Below, piece by piece: positions 1 to 6,806 of a DNA stretch of 7,814 nt. The translations under genes and the position numbers were made by a program. The stretch's first letter is position 1. Each line of letters opens with the position of its first letter. This stretch comes from Candidatus Dojkabacteria bacterium (GTDB lineage: Bacteria > Patescibacteriota > Dojkabacteria > GCA-002793355). Under the pieces are notes generated by a model. It searched no databases and had not been told where the DNA came from. It saw nothing but the letters and a program-made list of their open reading frames with translations. The stretch spans positions 1 through 7,814 of the forward strand of contig JALVLD010000154.1 in NCBI GenBank assembly GCA_027033525.1, read 5' to 3'.

Positions 1-2
1 CT

Positions 3-788
3 GAAAACCAAAAGAATATAACAGCAATGTTTAATTTTATAGTAAATGGTAGGGCTAAGTTTGTTAAAGAATACGAGACTTTAATGCGCAAAGCTGCAAA
101 AAATTTAGAGTTTGAAAAAGCAATTAAGTTGCGAGATAAGTTAGAACAGTTACAAACTTTAGAACTAGCTTCTGTTTTACCAACTGCTTATGCAGACAAT
201 CCTAATTTAGTTGAAGATATTTACTCACAGCGCTTACGCGATATTAGTCATATATTTAATTTAGATACTACTGTAAAACGAATTGAATGTTACGATATTT
301 CAAATTTGATGGGAGATTGGGCTACAGCCTCTATGGTCGTTTCTGACGGGGGGAAATTGGCCAAAAAAGAATATAGGCGTTTTAGGATAAAATACACAAA
401 GGGAATTACAGACTTCGGAATGCTAGCTGAGGTTCTTAAAAGACGTGTTGCAAAAGATTGGCCCAATCCAGACATTTTGCTTATAGATGGTGGAAAAGGT
501 CAAGTAAGTAGTGTACTTAATGCTTTAAAAGGCACAAGATTAGAAAATACTTTAGTGGTTGGAATATTTAAGCCTCACGACTATTTAATAATAAATACAG
601 AAAATTATAAAGCTGTTGTAGGCAAGGACTTAAAAAATGCAACAGCCTTAGCTACAGGTTGGTATGTTATACGACCTAAGCGTGAATTATTAGGATACCA
701 GCATTTACGCCAATTGCGAGATGAGGCACACAGATTTGCAAAAAATTACCACAAGCACTTGCGAAATAAGGCAGTGCAACAAAACTAG
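3..788 (+). CDS. uvrC: Excinuclease ABC subunit C, C-terminal part (5' end outside window)
   Basis: UvrC makes the two incisions around bulky DNA lesions in UvrABC nucleotide excision repair. The frame is open to the left edge (first whole codon at 3), so the ATG at 27 is internal and the N-terminal GIY-YIG nuclease lies outside. Counting from that Met: a UVR (UvrB-binding) coiled-coil motif at about 11-42 (AAKNLEFEKAIKLRDKL), then the RNase H-like 5'-incision nuclease. Its three catalytic residues are visible: D90 in CYDIS, D154 in LLIDGGKGQ and H235 in RDEAHRFA, matching E. coli D399, D466 and H538. The protein stops 18 residues after that His, whereas E. coli UvrC runs on about 72 residues through a tandem helix-hairpin-helix domain; this is absent here. 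No HhH-like sequence is seen in other frames after the TAG, so a frameshift is unlikely. Identification is firm; the short end may be a lineage trait. Confidence 0.95.
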   Translation, partial: ENQKNITAMFNFIVNGRAKFVKEYETLMRKAAKNLEFEKAIKLRDKLEQLQTLELASVLPTAYADNPNLVEDIYSQRLRDISHIFNLDTTVKRIECYDISNLMGDWATASMVVSDGGKLAKKEYRRFRIKYTKGITDFGMLAEVLKRRVAKDWPNPDILLIDGGKGQVSSVLNALKGTRLENTLVVGIFKPHDYLIINTENYKAVVGKDLKNATALATGWYVIRPKRELLGYQHLRQLRDEAHRFAKNYHKHLRNKAVQQN

Positions 789-989
789 CAACTAAAATTG
801 CGAGGGTATTAAGTAGCACTCTGCCTTGGGGAAAGTATGGGGTAGAGCAAAAACAAGATAATTCGCTGCTTATTTTGTTCTTTAGGTGCGTAAAGGATCT
901 TTAGTAAATGTAATTAGTTAAATTGGGATCGTTTTGTCTCACGCCTGTAAAGATACGTGCATAAAATTTAGGTTTATGTATAATAGAAT
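789..989. other. Non-coding gap with potential hairpins
   Basis: No ORF of useful length exists here on either strand. The + strand can form several stems: 819-825 with 841-847 (CTCTGCC/GGTAGAG, one G-U pair); 852-861 with 870-879 (AACAAGATAA/TTATTTTGTT, ten pairs including one G-U, 8-nt loop); and 880-884 with 891-895 (CTTTA/TAAAG). An alternative stem, 892-899 with 927-934 (one mismatch), would exclude the last. GCGAGGG at 800-806 can pair with CTCACGC at 938-944 with one mismatch and one wobble, which would enclose all of these. A -10-like TAAAAT lies at 793-798 without a clear -35. It could be the uvrC 3' UTR with a weak terminator, or an unrecognised small RNA. I see no signature of RNase P RNA, tmRNA, SRP RNA or a known riboswitch. 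Confidence 0.4.
979..984 (+). promoter_or_regulatory. -10 box for a probably leaderless transcript of the PEGA gene
   Basis: A perfect TATAAT ends 5 nt before the ATG at 990. A start site about 7 nt past the box would fall at or next to the A of the ATG. No convincing -35 hexamer is present at 16-18 nt upstream (the region reads CGTGCA). The last T of the box opens an in-frame TAG (984-986), so the gene cannot begin further upstream. Confidence 0.6.
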
Positions 990-1763
990 ATGCCAGTTAA
1001 ATATCTAAAGGTTAAGAAAAAAAATGTAAAGCAAGGTAATTGGTTATCTAAGTTCTTGGCGAGCAAAAGTGTTGTAAAGACACGAGGAGCAGCCGCAGTG
1101 GCGTCAGAGTTTACTAGTCCAAAGGTTCCTAAAGAGGAAAGGTCGAAAATAGGGACTAAGAAGTTTTGGTGGTTTTCTTTAATAATAGCATTATTCTTTA
1201 TTGCTGGGCTATTAACATATTTTGACGTGCCAAGTAGGGTTTTTAATTCGCCTTGGCTAACGAGAGGAGGGGCACGGCTTGTAGTGAGCACTGAATTTAC
1301 TCCTGCACTCGTGTATATAAAGGATAGACAATTGGGAGCAACACCATTAGATGTTAAAGGGCTAAGACCGGGGGAATATAAATTAAAGCTAAAAGCAGTT
1401 AAGCAGCAGGATTTTTTTTATGAGCTTACAGTGCCAGCTAAGTTGCAAAATGGTATAACAACAGTAGTAAAAGCACAAATTGGGCCTACAGCACGCACCA
1501 GTAGTTATGTGGTTCTGTATTATGATCAAATAAAGGATACTAAGCTTTTAGTTAATGCTAAACAAGATAAAGTTGCTGTGTTTATTGATAACAAGAAGGT
1601 CGGAGAAACCCCATTGTTATTAAAAGATGTATCTGCAGGAAATCATACAATTTCTTTGCAAAAACAAGGTTTCAGAACAGCAACATTTGATATTATTATA
1701 CGAGACGATCAAACGTTGGTTATAGATGCTAAACTATATGAATATGTTTTAAATGCGCATTAA
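990..1763 (+). CDS. Membrane-anchored protein with two PEGA domains
   Basis: A 257-residue protein with a basic, probably cytoplasmic N-terminus (about 1-58, many Lys), one membrane helix at about 59-78 (FWWFSLIIALFFIAGLL) and an outside part. That part holds two PEGA-type beta repeats: about 95-165, with LGATPLDVKGLRPGEYKLKL, and about 184-249, with VGETPLLLKDVSAGNHTISL. The shared G-x-TP-x(5)-G-x-(Y/H) pattern is typical of PEGA, a small surface domain often found near S-layer or envelope proteins; its ligand is unknown. The start at 990 is fixed by an in-frame TAG two codons upstream; no ribosome binding site is present and the transcript is probably leaderless. Its last 11 nt overlap the next gene, pointing to translational coupling and a shared envelope role. 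No enzymatic motif is seen. Confidence 0.85.
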   Translation: MPVKYLKVKKKNVKQGNWLSKFLASKSVVKTRGAAAVASEFTSPKVPKEERSKIGTKKFWWFSLIIALFFIAGLLTYFDVPSRVFNSPWLTRGGARLVVSTEFTPALVYIKDRQLGATPLDVKGLRPGEYKLKLKAVKQQDFFYELTVPAKLQNGITTVVKAQIGPTARTSSYVVLYYDQIKDTKLLVNAKQDKVAVFIDNKKVGETPLLLKDVSAGNHTISLQKQGFRTATFDIIIRDDQTLVIDAKLYEYVLNAH

Positions 1764-4710
1764 AGAGTTTACTAATACAAATAAACCCGTTGTAGTCATT
1801 GTTAATATTTTGCATCCTACCGTTGCAAAGATTGTAGATATTTTGCTGGAGCAACAAGCCAAGATTGTATTAGTAGACTATCTTTCGACTCAAACCAAGA
1901 GGGTATTAAAAAAATACAAGACGAATGAAAATGTTTTGTTTATCGATCTAAAGTTTATTAGTGAGCATATAGATAGTTTTACAAAAATAAATTACGTATT
2001 TTATTATGTTGCCCAGCTCGTGGTTGGTTCGGCGTATCCCGAGGTAAAAAAAGATGTGTTTGAAGTAAACAAGCTAAGTAATAGGGAATTTGTAAACCAG
2101 AGTAATTATGTAGATATGTTTATAAAATTAGCCATTGAGTTTGATGCTAAATTCAGCTTGATTTCAGCCGGATATTTAGGTCAACTGCTTTTTAAGCCTA
2201 GTGAGAACAATTCGCAATTACAGCGCTACTGCGAGTCTTTAGTGCATGAGTATTTGGAGCGAGGAGCATTTGCTGCACATATTATCAGGGTTGCAGAAAT
2301 AGTAGACGAGGATATGGATTTGTCGGTTCCAACGTTTGCAACAAGACTTATACGGGAGCTTGTTGCAGAAGACAGAATTACTATTTTAGGCGAAGGACTA
2401 CAAAATAATTATATTGTAAGTTTAGAAGATGCAACTCTAGGTATTTTAAATGTGACTTTATCGAAGCAGCTGATTGGCAAAGAGGTTCTGCTCACTAGTT
2501 TCCCGGCCATAAGCACTCTTAATTTAGCATATAAAGCATTAGAGTTAATAGCAGAAGAAAAGCAAGTAGAATTTGTTGATGCCGGCGAAGCAGGGTTTGA
2601 TTTAACATTTCAAAAAGCGTTGGAGCAGGCTTCTTGGGCCTCGGAATTGTCTTTGCACGGCTGGAGTCCACGTGGTCGTATAGAAGAGATGCTAAAAGGA
2701 GCGCTTGCATTTGCTGCAAGCAAAGTTGGTGGGGTTTTCAAGGTGGCTGAAGGCAAAGTGGTAGAGAATATAAAAGGTGAGGTTGTAGAACCGATTGATT
2801 TAGGGAGCAAAAACAGATCAACAGCAACTTATCTATCTGCTGTGTTTTGGCAATTAGTAGATAAAACATATGCAGCATTGGTCCAAAAACCATTGGATTT
2901 TTTGCATGGTTTGTTGAATCTCCCCCGAAAGGCAACAAAAGTGAATTTTTGGCTAAGTCTTTTGCGCGGTTTTGTAGTTATAGCACTTATTGTAGTCATA
3001 TTGCCATATATGGAGCTATTGTACTCCGGGGCGAAGATAACCTGGCATTATAACCGATTTAAATCCTATTTGGCGCAAGGTGATTTTGATAAGGCGTATG
3101 CTTCGGTTTTAGGCATAAAGGATGGCATAAGTAAGTTAAACGATGGGATTAACTGGGTAAGTTACTTGCAACATTTTGGCTTTAGAGAAAAGTATGTAGC
3201 AGTAAAAACAGTCGGGCAAGCTATAGAATATCAGGCATTGGGGGTTGAGAAGTTATTCAAAACTGCAATACCAATTGTAAGATATGTGCAGTCGTCAAGA
3301 GATGTTGCGGGCAGTAATTTTTTGTATTTGCAACAAATCGTGCAATCAATGCCCTTGGTTGGAGATGCTTATCAAGATTTTGTTTTAGGTAAAAATTTGA
3401 TGCTTACAGTTGGGGTGTCTGATATCCCTTGGTTTTTGCAACAAAAATATACAAGGTTGCGAGAGCAATCTTTAAGTCTTTCAAGGTTAGTTGAGTATTA
3501 TAAGGATATATATGACTCTGTGCCTTTTTTGCTAGGATACAAAAAGAGAGTTAATTATGCCTTAATTTATCAAAATAACTATGAAATACGGCCGACCGCT
3601 GGATGGATTACCGGGGTAACGTTGTTAGGTGTAGAGAATGGTAATATAAAACTGTCTAAAACATATGATGTGTATCAAATAGATGGACAACTTAGGGGTT
3701 TGAGATCATCTGTTTCTATTCAGAAATATCTGGGGGTTAAACAAGTTAAGCTATCTACTTCAAATTGGGAACCAGATTACGCATACTTTAGCCAACAAGT
3801 AGCTAAACTTTTAAATCAAAGGGATTATTTATCTTCTGTGAATGTTTTGGTTGGAATAGATTTTTATAGTGTGGAGAAATTGTTAGACGCCCTAGGCGGT
3901 GTAGAGGTGGAAGGCTACGGGAATGTTAATGGTTCTAATCTTTTTGATCTAATGGTTAGGTTACACAAGGGATTTAAACCCGGGAGTACGGCAAAACAGG
4001 AGTTTTTTAATAAGCTTGCGGCTGCAATTATTAATAAGTTTAAGCATATAGGTCTGGGGAAGTTAGCAACAGTCGGCGACTTAGTAGTTAAATTAGTCCA
4101 GCAGCGGCATATTCTAATTTATTCGCATGAGTTGTCTGGTGCAACTGTGTTTAATAAATATAAACCTGCTGTGGTATTTTCAAGGTATGAGCAGCCAGTA
4201 GTAGCTCTAGTGGAGTGGAACAAATCGGGTAATAAGGTAAATAAAAAGGTCGTAAGATTCGCCAAAGTGGATATTGAAGTTTATAAGCACATCGCAAAAA
4301 TAAGGTTAGAATATGAAAATAAGAGTGTTATAAAGGATTATCCATTTGGAGATTATAAAGCAGTTTTTAAGTTATACATACCTGAAGGGTGGAAATTGCT
4401 TGCCTCTAAAGGGTTGGAACGGGTGGGTACGTATAAAACTCCGTTTGCTAAAAGTTACATCGAGGTGATTGGCGAGTTTAAGGTACCGGTTATGCAGAAG
4501 CATACGGTAGAATTAAATGTGCAGTTTCCTAGTAATATACGCGAATTCGTTTTGTTAAAGCAACCTGGTTACATGCCGACTAACCTAGTGGTTAACGTGG
4601 CAGCCGAGGGAGCAGACGAGGTGAAATTAAAAGCTGCTGGCTTCATGAAAGCTTTAGATATTTGGACCAAGAAATACGTATTGGACAAAGATATAAATAT
4701 TGTATTTTAA
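1753..4710 (+). CDS. Degenerate SDR epimerase-like domain fused to a membrane-anchored DUF4012 protein
   Basis: A 985-residue protein in two halves. Residues about 11-290 follow the outline of an extended SDR (NAD-dependent epimerase/dehydratase): beta-1 VVVIV, KINYVFYYVAQ where these enzymes have DVVFHLAA, FSLISAGYLG at the SS-x-x-x-YG site, RYCESLVHEY at the YxxxK site, and ILGEGLQNNYIVSLEDATLGIL near the end. The glycine-rich NAD motif is missing (NILHPTVAKIV) and the catalytic Lys is Leu163, so this is probably a pseudoenzyme. After a linker comes a membrane helix at about 403-420, a helical stretch, and the DUF4012 hallmark at about 599-680 (YQNNYEIRPTAGWITG, DVYQIDG, NWEPDY). Then come VGIDFYSVEKLLDALGGVEVE and a beta-rich C-terminus with the NKSGNKVNKKVVR segment usual in this family. 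The DUF4012 half is predicted to lie outside the membrane and the SDR half inside. Function is unknown; an envelope role is inferred from architecture and neighbours. Start ATG overlaps the previous gene by 11 nt with no Shine-Dalgarno. Confidence 0.85.
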   Translation: MRIKEFTNTNKPVVVIVNILHPTVAKIVDILLEQQAKIVLVDYLSTQTKRVLKKYKTNENVLFIDLKFISEHIDSFTKINYVFYYVAQLVVGSAYPEVKKDVFEVNKLSNREFVNQSNYVDMFIKLAIEFDAKFSLISAGYLGQLLFKPSENNSQLQRYCESLVHEYLERGAFAAHIIRVAEIVDEDMDLSVPTFATRLIRELVAEDRITILGEGLQNNYIVSLEDATLGILNVTLSKQLIGKEVLLTSFPAISTLNLAYKALELIAEEKQVEFVDAGEAGFDLTFQKALEQASWASELSLHGWSPRGRIEEMLKGALAFAASKVGGVFKVAEGKVVENIKGEVVEPIDLGSKNRSTATYLSAVFWQLVDKTYAALVQKPLDFLHGLLNLPRKATKVNFWLSLLRGFVVIALIVVILPYMELLYSGAKITWHYNRFKSYLAQGDFDKAYASVLGIKDGISKLNDGINWVSYLQHFGFREKYVAVKTVGQAIEYQALGVEKLFKTAIPIVRYVQSSRDVAGSNFLYLQQIVQSMPLVGDAYQDFVLGKNLMLTVGVSDIPWFLQQKYTRLREQSLSLSRLVEYYKDIYDSVPFLLGYKKRVNYALIYQNNYEIRPTAGWITGVTLLGVENGNIKLSKTYDVYQIDGQLRGLRSSVSIQKYLGVKQVKLSTSNWEPDYAYFSQQVAKLLNQRDYLSSVNVLVGIDFYSVEKLLDALGGVEVEGYGNVNGSNLFDLMVRLHKGFKPGSTAKQEFFNKLAAAIINKFKHIGLGKLATVGDLVVKLVQQRHILIYSHELSGATVFNKYKPAVVFSRYEQPVVALVEWNKSGNKVNKKVVRFAKVDIEVYKHIAKIRLEYENKSVIKDYPFGDYKAVFKLYIPEGWKLLASKGLERVGTYKTPFAKSYIEVIGEFKVPVMQKHTVELNVQFPSNIREFVLLKQPGYMPTNLVVNVAAEGADEVKLKAAGFMKALDIWTKKYVLDKDINIVF

Positions 4711-4715
4711 TAAGC

Positions 4716-5327
4716 ATGCATCAAGTTGTAAGATTTATTATTAGTATAATTACACGTTTAGGGTATTGGGGTATATTCGTGGGAATGTTTATAGAGTCTG
4801 CTAGTATTCCATTACCATCAGAAATAATAATGGGTTTTGCAGGATATCTTGTATTTATTGGCAAGATGACTTTGTGGAAGGCCGCCTTAGTAGGGGCTTT
4901 GGGGAACATAAGTGGTTCTACATTTATGTATGTATTTGGTAAAACTGGCGGCAGGCTTGCTGTTAGGAAATTCGGCAAGTTTGTGCATTTTTCTGAAGCC
5001 AAGTTGCTTAGAGCAGAAAAAATGTTTAAAAAATGGGGGGCATTTGCAGTGTTTATTGCACAATTGCTACCAGGAGTAAGAACTTTTATTTCGCTGCCTG
5101 CTGGAATTTTAAGAATCCCATTTGGCTATTTTATTATTTATACATTTATAGGTGCATTAATTTGGTGCTATCTTTTAGCATTTGCTGCCTTTAAATTGGG
5201 TGAACATTGGCAACTGATATCTAAATACACGAAAGAAATAGAAATTTTTATGGTACTTGTTTTGATTGCAGGGGTGATTTACTGGTTTATTAGAAGGCGT
5301 AAGATAGAGAAATATGGGAGAGATTGA
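4716..5327 (+). CDS. DedA-family (VTT/SNARE-associated) membrane protein
   Basis: A 203-residue multi-pass membrane protein. DedA proteins are proton-motive-force-linked transporters; several members flip undecaprenyl phosphate or other phospholipids back across the membrane. Family marks are in order: E27 and E36 in MFIESASIPLPSEIIM, GNISGSTFMYVFGKTGGR at about 63-80, the re-entrant segment AQLLPGVRTFISLPAGILRIPF at about 115-136, and the GALIW helix at 146-150. The first Arg of the usual R-x-x-P-x-x-R motif is Gln116, while R122 is kept. The tail is basic (RRRKIEKYGRD). I chose the ATG at 4716, 5 nt after the preceding stop, because it begins right before the conserved N-terminus; an in-frame ATG at 4662 would overlap the upstream gene by 49 nt. 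No Shine-Dalgarno precedes it. Placement after the DUF4012 gene suggests lipid-carrier recycling for surface glycopolymers, by inference. Confidence 0.88.
   Translation: MHQVVRFIISIITRLGYWGIFVGMFIESASIPLPSEIIMGFAGYLVFIGKMTLWKAALVGALGNISGSTFMYVFGKTGGRLAVRKFGKFVHFSEAKLLRAEKMFKKWGAFAVFIAQLLPGVRTFISLPAGILRIPFGYFIIYTFIGALIWCYLLAFAAFKLGEHWQLISKYTKEIEIFMVLVLIAGVIYWFIRRRKIEKYGRD
5316..5320 (+). promoter_or_regulatory. Shine-Dalgarno site deciding the methyltransferase start
   Basis: GGGAG lies inside the end of the DedA gene, 8 nt before the ATG at 5329. It is the only good ribosome binding site among the five complete starts in the window. It favours 5329 over the ATG at 5314, which overlaps the site itself. 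Confidence 0.6.
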
Positions 5328-5328
5328 A

Positions 5329-6495
5329 ATGCATACATGTTCTTTGTTGCCAAAATGTGGTGCAGCCCCATTGTCGTATATGCCATATTCTAAGCAAGCA
5401 GACTACAAACGAGGGCTTTTCAGAGAAGCTTTTAAAAAGGTTGGAGCTAAAGTACCCGATTTTGAATTTATTCCGGCTCCTGTGCCTTATTTTTACAGAA
5501 ATCGGATGGATTATACAGTTAGTTTTAGAGGAGAGTTCGGTTTGCGTGAAAGAGGTAAATGGTGGCGTGTATTAGACGGGCATGCATGTATCGTTGCAGA
5601 TAAAACAATAAGACGTGCCTTTAAGCTTGTTAACAGTTGGGTAAAGGGCACGAGCTTGCCTTATTATGATAGGAAAAAACATACTGGATTTTTAAAGTAT
5701 GTTGTTATAAGGTCAAACTTGGACAATGAGTTATTACTAAATATTGTGACGACGCCTCCAGAAATAGTAGGTATTACTTCACGTTTTCTGACAGATGAGC
5801 TAGTCAAGCTTATTGAAATGTTTAAGGGTAACCCTGTTAATATTGTATTAAGTTTTACACCTTTAAAGAGTGATAGGTCTATCGGCAAGCTTTATAAAGT
5901 TGTGTATGGGCAGGATTTTTTGGCGCAAACAATAAATGGTTTTAAATATAAGGTTTATGCGAATGCATTTTTTCAGAATAATCCGTGTGTTGCCGCTTTA
6001 TTGCAAAATAAGGTGGTGGAAACTGTTAAAGGATTTAAAAATGAATTTGAAAATATTTACGATTTATACGGAGGTGCTGGTTTTTTAGGCATTGCCTTAG
6101 CCAGAGTGTTTCGGACCAAGGTAAATGTAGTAGAAGAATTTGGGGAGTCCACAAAAGCTGGGGAAGAAAATGCACGGCTGAACGGTGTGAGTAAATTGGT
6201 TAGATTTACAACAAGCACAGTAAGTGAGTACTTAAGCAATTTTTATCAAACTACAGGTAAAGATGTGTTTGTATTAGATCCACCGAGAGTAGGATTGTCC
6301 AATGATGTGCTTAAATTTTTAATTGCCAAGGGACCTAAATACTTAGTTTATGTATCGTGTAAGTATACGAGGTTTTTAGAGGAGTTCTACAAACTGGGTT
6401 TAGCTGCTAAATATCGTATTAAGCAAGTCACTGTATTTGATATGTTTCCACTAACTGAGCATGTAGAGTCACTTTTTTATTTAGTTAGAAAGTAG
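5329..6495 (+). CDS. RumA/TrmA-family RNA (uracil-5-)-methyltransferase
   Basis: An SAM-dependent enzyme forming 5-methyluridine in rRNA or tRNA; which one cannot be told. Numbered from the ATG at 5329 (388 residues): FFQNN at 214-218, SAM motif I YDLYGGAGFLGIALA at 244-258, catalytic-site DPPRVGL at 317-323, nucleophile C344 in YVSCKYT, and the base E380 in MFPLTEHVES near the C-terminus. The N-terminus has no TRAM domain and starts in the Fe-S region. Of the RumA cluster cysteines (C-x5-C-x2-C...C), C4, C10 and C87 are present but the third is Ala13. The start at 5329 has a Shine-Dalgarno-like GGGAG at 5316-5320, 8 nt upstream, and follows the DedA TGA by 1 nt. An ATG at 5314 would add five residues (MGEIE) and overlap DedA by 14 nt. 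It is the last gene of the tight 990-6495 run. Confidence 0.92.
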   Translation: MHTCSLLPKCGAAPLSYMPYSKQADYKRGLFREAFKKVGAKVPDFEFIPAPVPYFYRNRMDYTVSFRGEFGLRERGKWWRVLDGHACIVADKTIRRAFKLVNSWVKGTSLPYYDRKKHTGFLKYVVIRSNLDNELLLNIVTTPPEIVGITSRFLTDELVKLIEMFKGNPVNIVLSFTPLKSDRSIGKLYKVVYGQDFLAQTINGFKYKVYANAFFQNNPCVAALLQNKVVETVKGFKNEFENIYDLYGGAGFLGIALARVFRTKVNVVEEFGESTKAGEENARLNGVSKLVRFTTSTVSEYLSNFYQTTGKDVFVLDPPRVGLSNDVLKFLIAKGPKYLVYVSCKYTRFLEEFYKLGLAAKYRIKQVTVFDMFPLTEHVESLFYLVRK

Positions 6496-6501
6496 TATAA
6501 T
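6496..6501 (+). promoter_or_regulatory. -10 box just upstream of the 72-residue membrane protein gene
   Basis: TATAAT directly follows the methyltransferase TAG (6493-6495) and ends 9 nt before the ATG at 6511. A start site near 6508 would leave a leader of only a few bases. The -35 position is a T-run (about 6472-6479), not TTGACA, so the promoter is weakly supported; transcription from the upstream operon is an alternative. Confidence 0.4.
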
Positions 6502-6510
6502 TGTTTAGAT

Positions 6511-6729
6511 ATGGGACTTACGACACCTTTTATGGCAAAATTGGCTATTGGACTTGTAGCTTTGATCGTTGCTGTATTTGCATTTGATTTTTTATTAAAA
6601 TTCGTTCATATAACTGTTCGGATTATTTTGTTTGTGATAATTTTTGTTTTAGTGTTTTATTTTATTTCGCAAAATTGGTACGAAGGTGTTGAATCACTTA
6701 TCGAGTATATGTTAAGCTTATCGCATTAA
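6511..6729 (+). CDS. Small two-helix membrane protein of unknown function
   Basis: A 72-residue protein that I do not recognise. It is mostly two hydrophobic helices, about 9-29 (AKLAIGLVALIVAVFAF) and 36-53 (TVRIILFVIIFVLVFYFI), joined by a short Lys/His/Arg-containing turn, with a C-terminal tail SQNWYEGVESLIEYMLSLSH that could form an amphipathic helix. Both ends are predicted on the same side of the membrane. It sits 15 nt after the methyltransferase gene, in the same reading frame and separated by its TAG. No Shine-Dalgarno precedes ATG 6511; a second in-frame ATG at 6532 is possible. The hydrophobic pattern and tight spacing favour a real gene, but I cannot assign a role. Confidence 0.65.
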   Translation: MGLTTPFMAKLAIGLVALIVAVFAFDFLLKFVHITVRIILFVIIFVLVFYFISQNWYEGVESLIEYMLSLSH

Positions 6730-6774
6730 GCCTTTGGTTTTTTAGTTGCCAAAACAAGTGAGAATGATAAATGC

Positions 6775-6803
6775 TTGACAAGTTTTTTAACGCTTAATAT
6801 AAT
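6775..6803 (+). promoter_or_regulatory. Perfect-consensus sigma-70 promoter of groEL
   Basis: TTGACA (6775-6780), a 17-nt spacer and TATAAT (6798-6803) match the sigma-70 consensus at every position and at the ideal spacing. Transcription should start near 6810, giving a leader of about 50 nt. A promoter this strong needs a repressor, and the operator follows directly. Confidence 0.93.
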
Positions 6804-6806
6804 AAC

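Noticed and set aside
826..848. GGGGAAAGTATGGGG as the RNase P RNA GAGGAAAGTCC signature
   Set aside because: The match is partial, the partner ACAGAAA element is absent and the 200-nt gap is too short for RNase P RNA.
974..1291. 105-residue open frame on the minus strand
   Set aside because: Antisense to the start of the PEGA gene and its promoter, with no recognisable protein features.
4662..4715. Upstream start for the DedA protein
   Set aside because: It would add 18 polar residues (MDQEIRIGQRYK...) over the end of the DUF4012 gene; the ATG at 4716 gives the usual DedA N-terminus and a 5-nt gap.
5325..5391. TGA read as glycine (genetic code 25), extending DedA
   Set aside because: Read-through would add about 20 residues unlike a DedA tail and overlap the methyltransferase, which has its own Shine-Dalgarno right at this stop.
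6733..6753. Hairpin TTTGG/CCAAA after the 72-residue gene as a terminator
   Set aside because: Only five pairs, an 11-nt loop and no T-run after it. The T-run at 6783-6788 lies inside the groEL promoter spacer and has only a three-pair stem before it.
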